In this document: positions 23,318 through 30,747 of the stretch, one piece after another | How positions within the stretch are numbered: the first letter of the stretch is position 1 | How the letters are laid out: the number at the start of each line of letters is the position of its first letter | Notes under the pieces: generated by a model | Database searches by the model: none | The model's input: only the letters and a program-made list of their open reading frames with translations | Told to the model about the DNA's origin: nothing | Assembly (NCBI RefSeq): GCF_001984095.1 | Contig: NZ_LYVQ01000045.1 | Span: forward strand, 1-35,110 | Direction of reading: 5' to 3' | Source: Pelomonas sp. KK5 | GTDB taxonomy: Bacteria; Pseudomonadota; Gammaproteobacteria; Burkholderiales; Burkholderiaceae_C | DNA: 35,110 nt | Program-made: the position numbers and the translations under genes

Positions 23318-24504
23318 CCCCAACCGTCGACCGCTGCCTGGCCCTGCCCGAGCAGCACCTGCCCAATGCCGAGGACTTCCTGATGTGGCCACCCTGCCTG
23401 CAGTCCTACGGCTTCCGCAACGTGGACCGGCTGTTTGCCACGCGCACGATCAAGCGCGGTGCCGCGCCCCGCGAGCTGGCGCGCGGCGCGGCGTACACGG
23501 GCAGCTTCGTCACGGGCGGCCGGCGCCTGGGCATCGCCGATCTGATGAACCAGAACAACATCACCGGCCTGATCGTGACGGCCAACAACGAGGTGGTGCT
23601 GGAGCGCTACGGCCTGGGCCTGCAGGAGCACGAGCGCTGGAGCACGATGTCCACGGTCAAGAGCATGACGGCGATCCTGGTCGGCGCGGCGATCGCGGAT
23701 GGCTCGATGCGTTCGCTGGACGATGCCGTGACCGATCACCTGCCGGCGATGCGCGGCACCGGCTACGAAGGCGTCACCGTGCGTCATCTGCTGACGATGT
23801 CGTCCGGCGTGCGCTGGGCCGAGGACTACACCGATCGCGACTCCGACGTGAACCGCTACAGCCGCTCGCTCGCCGCCAAGGCGCCCGGCGGCGTGCTGGG
23901 GCTGATGGCCTCGCTGCCGAAGGCACACGCGCCGGGCAGCTTCTGGAACTACAACACCGGCGACACCTACCTGCTCGGCGCGGTGATCTGCGCGGCCACG
24001 AAACGCACGCTGGCGGACTACATGTCCGAGAAGATCTGGCGGCCGGCCGGCATGGAGTTCGACGGCTTCTACACGCTGGAATCGGCCGAGGGCCAGGAGA
24101 TCAGCGGCAGCCGCGCGGGCATGAGCCTGCGGGACTTCGCGCGCTTCTCGCTGCTGGTGATGAACGGCGGCCGGGTCGGCGGGCCCTGGGGTACCAGCCT
24201 GTTGGCTGAAGGCTGGGTCGATGCCGCGGGCACGCCGGCCTTCAAGCTCGCGGGCCTGGAGAACACGGCCGGCGTGGAGATCCTCGGCGTCACTGGCTAC
24301 GGCCTCAGCTGGTGGCTGGACGACGACGGCGGGATGTGGGCGCTTGGCCACTCGGGCCAGCGCATCTACGTCAATCGTCGCGAGCGGATCACCGTGGTTC
24401 AGCTGGCCGTGTATCCGGAGCCCAGGTACGAGAGCCCGCAGGAACCGGACCGCGACACGGCGCTGCTGAATTTCATCCAGACGCTGCGCCGGGACCTGGC
24501 CTGA
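23314..24504 (+). CDS. Class C beta-lactamase-fold serine hydrolase (amidase/esterase)
   Basis: 396 residues, GTG start overlapping the previous stop. The SxxK motif is S113-T-V-K116 in WSTMSTVKSMT. The Tyr motif is Tyr213 in FWNYNTGDTYLLG, and a third motif, GHSGQRIYV, replaces KTG. This set places it with the 6-aminohexanoate-dimer hydrolase (NylB)/family VIII esterase group rather than true beta-lactamases. No signal peptide is visible, so it is likely cytoplasmic. Substrates in the group include small amides, esters and linear oligomers. Its position behind a dipeptide epimerase and two AtuA genes suggests it cleaves an amide or ester in the compound this island degrades. Confidence 0.85.
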   Translation: MTPTVDRCLALPEQHLPNAEDFLMWPPCLQSYGFRNVDRLFATRTIKRGAAPRELARGAAYTGSFVTGGRRLGIADLMNQNNITGLIVTANNEVVLERYGLGLQEHERWSTMSTVKSMTAILVGAAIADGSMRSLDDAVTDHLPAMRGTGYEGVTVRHLLTMSSGVRWAEDYTDRDSDVNRYSRSLAAKAPGGVLGLMASLPKAHAPGSFWNYNTGDTYLLGAVICAATKRTLADYMSEKIWRPAGMEFDGFYTLESAEGQEISGSRAGMSLRDFARFSLLVMNGGRVGGPWGTSLLAEGWVDAAGTPAFKLAGLENTAGVEILGVTGYGLSWWLDDDGGMWALGHSGQRIYVNRRERITVVQLAVYPEPRYESPQEPDRDTALLNFIQTLRRDLA

Positions 24505-24529
24505 TTCCGGCCCCGGGCGCGAGTGCAAA

Positions 24530-25516
24530 ATGCAGCCGTCACGCACACCCTTCGGCCTGTTCCTCGCGTCGACGACTGGATCCTCGATGCCCGCTCCCCC
24601 GCTGCCCCATTTCCATCCCTGGCGACCGGCCGACGAGCCGGTCAAGGCCATGGCGCTGGATGCAGCGATGGCCACGCTGCTCGGCAAGGTGATCGAGGCC
24701 TGCGGGCAGCCGGCGTTCTTCGAGGCGCTGCTGGACTTCATGAACGAGGTGTGCGCGATGCACTCCGGCGGCGCGATGATCTTCTCGCGCCACCAGCGGC
24801 CGCAACTGCTGTGCTACCGCCGCTGGGCACGCGCCCGCAGCGTGCAGGCGCAGGACTACTTCTCCGGGCCCTACATCCTCGACCCGAACTACCAGCGTTT
24901 CCTCGCCGGTTGCGGCAGCGGCGTGTACTGGCTGCGCGACGTGGCGCCGGACGAGTTCTACAACAGCGAGTTCTACCGGCTGTTCTATTCGCAGGTCGGG
25001 CTCTCCGACTATGTGGACATCCTCTGGCGCATCGACGCGGACACGGCGCTGTCGGTCTTCCTCGAGCGCGACACGTCGGGCGCCGGTTTCCAGCCCGAGA
25101 ACATCGCGGCGCTGAACGCGGTGCTGCCGATCATCTTCTCCGCCGTCGCGAAGCACCACGCGCAGGCCGCCTGGGTGCCGCTGCCGGCCAGCACCGAAAC
25201 GAGTGAAGAGGACCAGCTGACGCACCGCAAGGTGCAGAGTTCGATCGAGAACTTCGGCCGTTCGCTGCTGACCAAGCGCGAGCGCGAGGTGCTGTTCTAC
25301 ATGCTCAGCGGCTACTCGGCGGCGCTGACGGCGGCGCGGATGCAGTCCACCGAAGGCACGGTCAAGATCCACCGCAAGAGCATCCACCGCAAGCTGGAGA
25401 TCGGCTCGCAGGCCGAGCTGTTCGCGCTGTTCATCCGCTGCATCCCGTTCGCGACGCCGGACCAGCAGACGGACCCGCTGGACGCCTACCAGTCCGTCAA
25501 GGCGACCCGGGCCTAG
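24530..25516 (+). CDS. LuxR-type transcriptional regulator with N-terminal sensor domain
   Basis: 328 residues from the ATG at 24530. No ribosome binding site is evident, and ATGs at 24587 and 24650 are realistic alternatives because homology-like sequence begins near residue 42. Residues 45-210 look like a GAF/PAS-type ligand-binding domain (FFEALLDFMNEVCAMHSGGAMIF; IDADTALSVFLERD). Residues 247-304 are a LuxR/GerE helix-turn-helix with LTKREREVLFYMLSGYS, STEGTVKIHRKSIHRKL and a family-typical end. It has no receiver domain. It stands alone between two same-strand gene groups, and repeats lie just behind it and before the aldehyde dehydrogenase. I infer that it controls the island in response to a pathway compound. 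Confidence 0.82.
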   Translation: MQPSRTPFGLFLASTTGSSMPAPPLPHFHPWRPADEPVKAMALDAAMATLLGKVIEACGQPAFFEALLDFMNEVCAMHSGGAMIFSRHQRPQLLCYRRWARARSVQAQDYFSGPYILDPNYQRFLAGCGSGVYWLRDVAPDEFYNSEFYRLFYSQVGLSDYVDILWRIDADTALSVFLERDTSGAGFQPENIAALNAVLPIIFSAVAKHHAQAAWVPLPASTETSEEDQLTHRKVQSSIENFGRSLLTKREREVLFYMLSGYSAALTAARMQSTEGTVKIHRKSIHRKLEIGSQAELFALFIRCIPFATPDQQTDPLDAYQSVKATRA

Positions 25517-25522
25517 CGGGCG

Positions 25523-25602
25523 CCGTGGGAGGCCTGGCCCACACCGTGGGACCTGACCGTTAGGCCCCCAGGCAAACCCTCCATATCCCCCGAGAGGTAT
25601 GG
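25523..25602. promoter_or_regulatory. Repeats before the aldehyde dehydrogenase operon
   Basis: CCGTGGGA occurs at 25523-25530 and again at 25544-25551, 21 bp apart start to start, which is two helical turns. GTGGG/CCCAC (25525-25529, 25538-25542) also forms an inverted repeat. Further on, CCATA (25581-25585) and TATGG (25598-25602) are inverted around 12 bp. All lie in the 154-bp gap between the regulator and the next operon. They are candidate operators for the adjacent LuxR-type protein. Confidence 0.4.
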
Positions 25603-25670
25603 GCGAAGAAAGCGCCGGCCTTTAACTTTCGTGTCATCCCAATCCGGTATCCGGGCCCGCCCGGAACACG

Positions 25671-27176
25671 ATGCAAAACCCGAACGAACGCACCGCCTGG
25701 CACGAGCAGGCCCGCCAGCTCAGCATCGACACCCGCGCCCTTATCGGCGGCGCGCGTGTCGAGCTGCAAGGCTCGGCCCGCTTTGACAGCGTCAACCCGC
25801 AGGATGGCAGCATCATCGCCAGCCTGGTCTCGGCCAGCCAGGTCGACGTGGACGCCGCCGTCGCCAGCGCCCGCCAGGCCTTCTCGCAGGGCTGCTGGTC
25901 GCAGCTCTCGCCCCACCAGCGCAGCCGCACGCTGCTGCGCCTGGCCGACCAGATCGAGCAGCATCGCGAGGAGCTGGCCCTGCTCGATTCGATCGAGATG
26001 GGCATGCCCGTCTCGACCAGTCTGCCGGACATCGCGGTCGCGTCCGGCATCGTCCGCGGCGTGGCCGAGCGGGTGGGCACGCTCAGCGAGCAGTTGCTGC
26101 CCAGCGCGCCGGACACGCTGGCGCTGAACCTGCGCGTGCCGCACGGCGTCGTCGCCGCGATCACGCCCTGGAACTTCCCGCTCTACGTGGCGCTCGCCAA
26201 GGTCGTGCCGGCGCTGGCGATGGGCAACTCGGTCGTGCTGAAGCCCTCGGAGCTGGCCTCGCTGTCCTGCCTGCGGCTGGGGGACCTTGCCCTCGCGGCG
26301 GGCATCCCGGCCGGCGTGCTCAACGTGATCACCGGGCTGGGCGGGCAGACGGGTCGCCTGCTCGCCTTGCACGAGGATGTCGACTGCCTGAGCTTCACCG
26401 GCTCCACGGCGACCGGGCGGCTGCTGATGCAGTACGCGGGCCAGTCGAACCTGAAGGCGCTGCTGCTGGAATGCGGCGGCAAGTCGCCGCAGATCGTGCT
26501 GGACGGGCTCGATGACCTCGACGGCCTGGCCCGCGCGCTCGTGCAGGGCTTCGTCTGGAACAGCGGCCAGGTCTGCGTGTCCGGCACGCGCATCCTGGTG
26601 GCGCGCGCGCTGTACCAGCCGCTGCTGGACCGCATGGTCGGCCTGATGGAGGCGATGCGTGGCGGCGATCCGCTGCAGGCGGCCACGCAGCTCGGCCCGC
26701 TGGCCAGCGAGGCTCAGCTGCGCCGGGTGGGCACGATGGTCGAGGCGGCGCGCAGCCGGGGCGGCAGGATCGCCACCGGCGGCGCGCCGGACCGCGATGC
26801 CGGCCTGTGCCACTACCGGCCGACGCTGTTCACCGACCTGCCGCATGGCGACGCGCTGATGCAGGAAGAGGTGTTCGGCCCTGTCGCCGGCCTGCTGGCC
26901 TTCGACACGCCGGAGCAGGCGCTGCAGCTCGCCAACGACAGCCGCTACGGCCTCTCCGCCACGCTGTGGACGCGCGACTTCGCGCTGGCCAACCGCATGG
27001 CGCGGCAGGTGCGCGGCGGGCCTGTGACGGTCAATGCCGTGGCCTCGCCGGGCCCTTCCTATGCCATGGGTTCGTCGGTCGAGCCTGCGGGCGCCTCCGG
27101 CTTCGGCGTCGAAGGCGGGACGGCCGGGTTGCTGGCCTACACGCGGGCGAAGAGCCTGCATTTCCGGCTCGCCTGA
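25671..27176 (+). CDS. NAD(P)-dependent aldehyde dehydrogenase
   Basis: 501 residues of the classic ALDH fold. The oxyanion Asn168 is in ITPWNFPLY, the cofactor Lys in VVLKPSE (about 191), the Rossmann turn is FTGSTATGR (242-250), general base Glu267 lies in LLLECGGKSP, and catalytic Cys302 in NSGQVCVSGTR. Overall it most resembles betaine- and gamma-glutamyl-aminobutyraldehyde dehydrogenases (PuuC-like), but the exact aldehyde cannot be assigned. It is the first gene of the second half of the island, and its stop overlaps the peptidase start (TGATG). With the GMC oxidoreductase at the operon end it could turn an alcohol into an acid in two steps. Confidence 0.9.
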   Translation: MQNPNERTAWHEQARQLSIDTRALIGGARVELQGSARFDSVNPQDGSIIASLVSASQVDVDAAVASARQAFSQGCWSQLSPHQRSRTLLRLADQIEQHREELALLDSIEMGMPVSTSLPDIAVASGIVRGVAERVGTLSEQLLPSAPDTLALNLRVPHGVVAAITPWNFPLYVALAKVVPALAMGNSVVLKPSELASLSCLRLGDLALAAGIPAGVLNVITGLGGQTGRLLALHEDVDCLSFTGSTATGRLLMQYAGQSNLKALLLECGGKSPQIVLDGLDDLDGLARALVQGFVWNSGQVCVSGTRILVARALYQPLLDRMVGLMEAMRGGDPLQAATQLGPLASEAQLRRVGTMVEAARSRGGRIATGGAPDRDAGLCHYRPTLFTDLPHGDALMQEEVFGPVAGLLAFDTPEQALQLANDSRYGLSATLWTRDFALANRMARQVRGGPVTVNAVASPGPSYAMGSSVEPAGASGFGVEGGTAGLLAYTRAKSLHFRLA

Positions 27177-28876
27177 TGGACCACATGCCCACGCCCCGCT
27201 TCGACGTCTTCCCGCGCCATGCGGAGCTGACGCAGCTGCTGTACGCCTACGCGGAGGCTCACCCGGAGCTTGTCAGCGTCGCTTCGATCGGCAAGAGCCT
27301 CGAAGGCCGTGACATCTGGGTGGCGACGGTGACGAACACGCGCACCGGCGAGGCGCATCACAAGCCCGCCTTCTGGGCCGACGGCAACATCCATTCGATC
27401 GAGCTGACCGGCTGCACCGCCGTGCTGTACTACCTGCACCACCTGGTCAGCGGCTACGGCGTCGATGAAGAGGTCACGCGCCTGCTGGACACGCGCACCC
27501 TCTACCTCTGCCCACGCCTGAGCCCGGATGGCGCCGAGCTGGCGCTGGCCGACAAGCCCCGGCACGTGCGCTCCAGCACGCGCGCCTGGCCGGCGGCCGA
27601 CCCGGCCGCCATGGAAGGCCTGACCATCGAGGACATCGACGGCGATGGCCGCATCCTCTCGATGCGCATCCACGATTCCAACGGCCCCTGGAAGAAGCAC
27701 GCGGACGAACCCCGCCTGATGGTGGCCCGGACCTTGGGCGAGACCGGCGGCGAGTACTACCGCATCCTGCCTGAAGGCTCGATCAGTGGCTTCGACGGCC
27801 TCACCATCAAGGTCAGGCCTTCGCCCCAGCGCCTGGACCTGAACCGCAACTTCCCGTCCTTCTGGCGCGGCGAGCACGAGCAGAAGGGCGCCGGCCCGTT
27901 CCCGGCCAGCGAGCCCGAGGTGCGCGCGATGGTGGCGTTCGTCCTCGCGCATCCGAACATCGGCGCGGCCATCAGCTATCACACCTTCAGCGGGGTGATC
28001 CTGCGGCCGATGGGCACGATGAGCGACGCGGACATGATCCCCGAGGACCTGTGGAGCTTCCAGCGCTTCAGCGAGCACGGCACGGCGCTGACCGGCTACC
28101 CGGCGCTGAGCGTGTGGCACGACTTCAAGTACCACCCGGGGGAAGTCGTCGGCGGCACGCAGGACTGGTTCTACGAGCAACTGGGTGCGCTGTACTGGAC
28201 GGTCGAGCTGTGGAGCCCGCACCGGCAGGCCGGCATCAGCGGCTACCCGTGGATCGACTGGTTCCGCGAGCATCCGGTCGAGGACGACCTGAAGCTGCTG
28301 CGCTGGAGCGACGAGCAGTGCGGTGGCCTGGCCCATGTCGACTGGCAGCCCTTCGACCATCCGCAGCTCGGCGCCGTCGAGATCGGCGGCTGGGACCAGC
28401 TGAACTACTGGCGCAACCCGCCGCCCGAACTGCGCGAGGCCGAGGTCGCCCGCTTCCCGGCCTGGATGGACAGCATCGCGCTGAGCCTGCCGCGGCTGGA
28501 ACTGCTGAAGACCGAGGTCGAGGCGTTGGGTGGCGACATCTGGCGCATCCGCCTGGCCGTGCGCAACGGCGGCTGGCTGCCGGCCTATGTGACGCGGCTC
28601 GCGCTGGCGCACAACATCGTGCGCGGCGTGATGTTCGAGATCGACGTCGGCGATCCGGCCGTCACGCTGCTGGCCGGCAAGCCGTGCTTCGAAGGCCCGC
28701 AGCTGATGGGTCATGCGCCGAGGAAATCGCTGCTGGCCCTGTCGCCGGAGCCGGAGCCCACGGCCGACCTGGCCTTCGCCGAATGGATGGTCCGCGCGCC
28801 GGCTGGCACCCGCATCGCGCTGACGGCGCAGGCCGACCGCGCCGGCCGCGTGCAGGCCTGCGTCACGCTGCACTGA
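27176..28876 (+). CDS. M14-family zinc carboxypeptidase-like protein, cytoplasmic
   Basis: 566 residues. Zinc ligands are His73 and Glu76 (NIHSIELTG) and His269 (ISYHTFSG). The substrate-binding Asn-Arg pair is N223-R224 in LDLNRNFPSFW. The catalytic Glu is E344 in LYWTVELWSPHR. All active-site elements of metallocarboxypeptidases are thus present. A large insertion between ligands (about 115-215) includes IEDIDGDGRI, and there is a C-terminal beta-rich domain (about 460-566). No signal peptide is seen, unlike most M14 enzymes. It may hydrolyse an imported peptide or amide, or act as a succinylglutamate-desuccinylase-like deacylase. The start overlaps the ALDH stop by 1 base; an ATG at 27185 is also possible. 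Confidence 0.87.
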   Translation: MDHMPTPRFDVFPRHAELTQLLYAYAEAHPELVSVASIGKSLEGRDIWVATVTNTRTGEAHHKPAFWADGNIHSIELTGCTAVLYYLHHLVSGYGVDEEVTRLLDTRTLYLCPRLSPDGAELALADKPRHVRSSTRAWPAADPAAMEGLTIEDIDGDGRILSMRIHDSNGPWKKHADEPRLMVARTLGETGGEYYRILPEGSISGFDGLTIKVRPSPQRLDLNRNFPSFWRGEHEQKGAGPFPASEPEVRAMVAFVLAHPNIGAAISYHTFSGVILRPMGTMSDADMIPEDLWSFQRFSEHGTALTGYPALSVWHDFKYHPGEVVGGTQDWFYEQLGALYWTVELWSPHRQAGISGYPWIDWFREHPVEDDLKLLRWSDEQCGGLAHVDWQPFDHPQLGAVEIGGWDQLNYWRNPPPELREAEVARFPAWMDSIALSLPRLELLKTEVEALGGDIWRIRLAVRNGGWLPAYVTRLALAHNIVRGVMFEIDVGDPAVTLLAGKPCFEGPQLMGHAPRKSLLALSPEPEPTADLAFAEWMVRAPAGTRIALTAQADRAGRVQACVTLH

Positions 28877-28904
28877 CTCACCCCGAATAACCGAGAGCGA
28901 CCCC

Positions 28905-30290
28905 ATGTCCACTTCCCCGTCAGGATCACCGAAGCGCCTCTCCTGGCCGCTGCTGGTGCTGTTCGCCCTGCCGACCCTGCCGATGTACCTGCTGCGCGGC
29001 CCGGCCTTCAGCATCCTGCCGGCGCTGTACTCGGAGCGCTTCTCCATCTCGCTGGGCACGATGGCCGCCGTGTTGCTGCTGGTGCGCGTGTTCGACGGCG
29101 CGCTGGACGTCGGCATCGGCTGGGCCACCGACGCGACGCGCCACCGCTGGGGCGGGCGCAAGTCCTGGTTCCTCGCCGGCTCGCTGCTGACCGTGGCCTG
29201 CATCTTCCAGCTCTACGTGCCGCCGGCGAATGCCGATGCGATGTACTTCGCGCTCTGGTTCTTCATCGCCTACTTCGCCTGGACCGTCAACGAGATTCCC
29301 TACGGCGCCTGGTCCGTCGAGCTGACGACCGACTACCGCGAGCGCTCGCGCATCACGGTCGCGCGCCAGTACTTCAACGTGGCCAGTGGCGCGCTGCTGG
29401 GCCTGATCCCGCTGCTGTGGTTCCTGCCGACCAGCGACATGAACTTCGACGCGCTGCGGGTGCTGGCCTGGATGGTCGCGCTGACGCTGCCGCCGATCAG
29501 CGTGCTCTGCGTGATCTGCGTGCCGGCCGGCGTCCACGGCCCGCGCACGCAGCGCCACAGCCTCGTCGATTCCTTCAAGGCAATCCGCGCGAACAAGGCC
29601 TTCATCCGCTTCCTGGTCGCGTCCGGCCTGGCCGGCCTGGGCGATGCGGTCGGCGCGGCTGTCGGCTTCCTGGTGCTCGACTCCTATCTGGGCCTGGGCG
29701 CGGCCATCGGCATGGTGCTGCTGCAGTGGGGCGTGTCCGCGATGATCGGCGTGGGCGTGGCGGAGTTCCTGCTCAAGCGCTTCGAGAAGCACAAGGTCTT
29801 CGCCGGATCGGCCTTCGGCTGCGCGCTCTGCTACATGGGCTTCGCGCCGCTGCAGCCGGACACGCCGCATGTGCTGGTGCTCTACCTGCTCTGCTCCTTC
29901 GCCCACACGATGTTCTACATCGTGATCGACATGCTGCCGCAGGCGATGGTCGGCGACCTGGCGGACTTCGACCTGATGAAGTCGGGCGTGCAGCGCAATG
30001 CGCAGTACGTGTCGGTGCTGACCTTCGTGCGCAAGGCCACCTTCGGCATCGGCACCTCGCTGTCGCTGCTGGTGGTCTCCCAGTTCGGCTTCGAGGCCAA
30101 GGGCGCGCCCTACGCGACCGCCGCCATCGTCGGCCTGAAGATCTCCGCCTTCGCGATGCCCTTCTGCTTCTTCATGCTGGCGGCGCTGGTGATCTGGGCT
30201 TTCCCGATCACGGCCCGGCGCCACGCGGTGATCCAGCAGCGCAATGCGCGGCTGGGCCGCGCCATCGTCGAATCGCGGCTGGCTGCCTGA
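28905..30290 (+). CDS. MFS transporter, GPH (MelB-like) type
   Basis: 461 residues with about 12 TM helices. The N-terminal half contains RVFDGALDVGIGWATDATRHRWGGRKSWF, the D-x-x-D-P/V-x-x-G and GRRK-type loop of the glycoside-pentoside-hexuronide:cation family (MFS_2). It continues with AWTVNEIPYGAWSVELTTDYRERSRI, matching the P-Y-x-A-x-x-x-E-L-T motif. In this context the substrate is unlikely to be a simple sugar, since no glycosidase or sugar kinase is nearby. It starts 28 bp behind the peptidase gene and is probably the inner-membrane step after the TonB-dependent receptor. Several GPH-like transporters in catabolic islands carry peptide- or terpenoid-like compounds, but this remains inference. 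Confidence 0.85.
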   Translation: MSTSPSGSPKRLSWPLLVLFALPTLPMYLLRGPAFSILPALYSERFSISLGTMAAVLLLVRVFDGALDVGIGWATDATRHRWGGRKSWFLAGSLLTVACIFQLYVPPANADAMYFALWFFIAYFAWTVNEIPYGAWSVELTTDYRERSRITVARQYFNVASGALLGLIPLLWFLPTSDMNFDALRVLAWMVALTLPPISVLCVICVPAGVHGPRTQRHSLVDSFKAIRANKAFIRFLVASGLAGLGDAVGAAVGFLVLDSYLGLGAAIGMVLLQWGVSAMIGVGVAEFLLKRFEKHKVFAGSAFGCALCYMGFAPLQPDTPHVLVLYLLCSFAHTMFYIVIDMLPQAMVGDLADFDLMKSGVQRNAQYVSVLTFVRKATFGIGTSLSLLVVSQFGFEAKGAPYATAAIVGLKISAFAMPFCFFMLAALVIWAFPITARRHAVIQQRNARLGRAIVESRLAA

Positions 30291-30299
30291 GGCGCGGAC

Positions 30300-30722
30300 A
30301 TGCCCATCCAGCAGAACACCACGCCCGAGGCCCGGGCTGTCGAGCAGGCGCTGGCCGGTTGGCACATCGCGCTCGAACACCACGACTGGACGGCCGTCGC
30401 CAACGGCCTTGCGCCCGGCTTCCTGATGATCGAGCACGACCGCATCCTGGACAAGGCCGAGCTGCTGGCCTTCGTCACCGGCAGCGCCCGGCTTGGCCGC
30501 CAGCGCGCGGCGCTGCACGGCTTCCGTACCGAGGTGCTGCGCGACTGCGCCTGGACCACCGTGCAGAACGACGAAATCTGGATCGCCAACGACGGCCGCG
30601 TGACGCCATTCAGCTTCCTCGAGACGGCCGTGTTCCGGCTCGAAGGGGGCGCCTGGCTGATCGATCGATATCACGCCACCCGGGTCGCTCCGCAGGCCAC
30701 CACTTCCCCCGCCTCTGTCTAG
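30300..30722 (+). CDS. NTF2-like (SnoaL/DUF4440) small protein
   Basis: 140 residues. The cone-shaped NTF2 fold is suggested by an N-terminal helix (EQALAGWHIALEHHDWTAVANGLAPGFLMIEH), an RILDKAELLAFV segment and three late strands, the last being FRLEGGAWLIDRYHATRV with the typical W-x-I/V-x-x-x-H ending. Members range from isomerases and dehydratases to binding proteins, so a reaction cannot be named. It begins 9 bp after the transporter stop and 25 bp before the receptor gene, inside the same operon. A catalytic role such as an isomerisation or dehydration of the imported compound would fit. Confidence 0.78.
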   Translation: MPIQQNTTPEARAVEQALAGWHIALEHHDWTAVANGLAPGFLMIEHDRILDKAELLAFVTGSARLGRQRAALHGFRTEVLRDCAWTTVQNDEIWIANDGRVTPFSFLETAVFRLEGGAWLIDRYHATRVAPQATTSPASV

Positions 30723-30747
30723 TCATTCAAAACCCAAACCGGAGTCC

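Noticed and set aside
23314-24504. Possible beta-lactamase resistance gene
   Set aside because: The SxxK and Tyr motifs fit, but the third motif is HSG rather than KTG, there is no signal peptide, and the context is catabolic, so a NylB/esterase-like role fits better.
28926-30674. A 582-codon minus-strand frame antisense to the GPH transporter
   Set aside because: It is rich in Arg, Gln, His and Gly with no motif, while the + strand frame has clear MFS signatures and TM segments.
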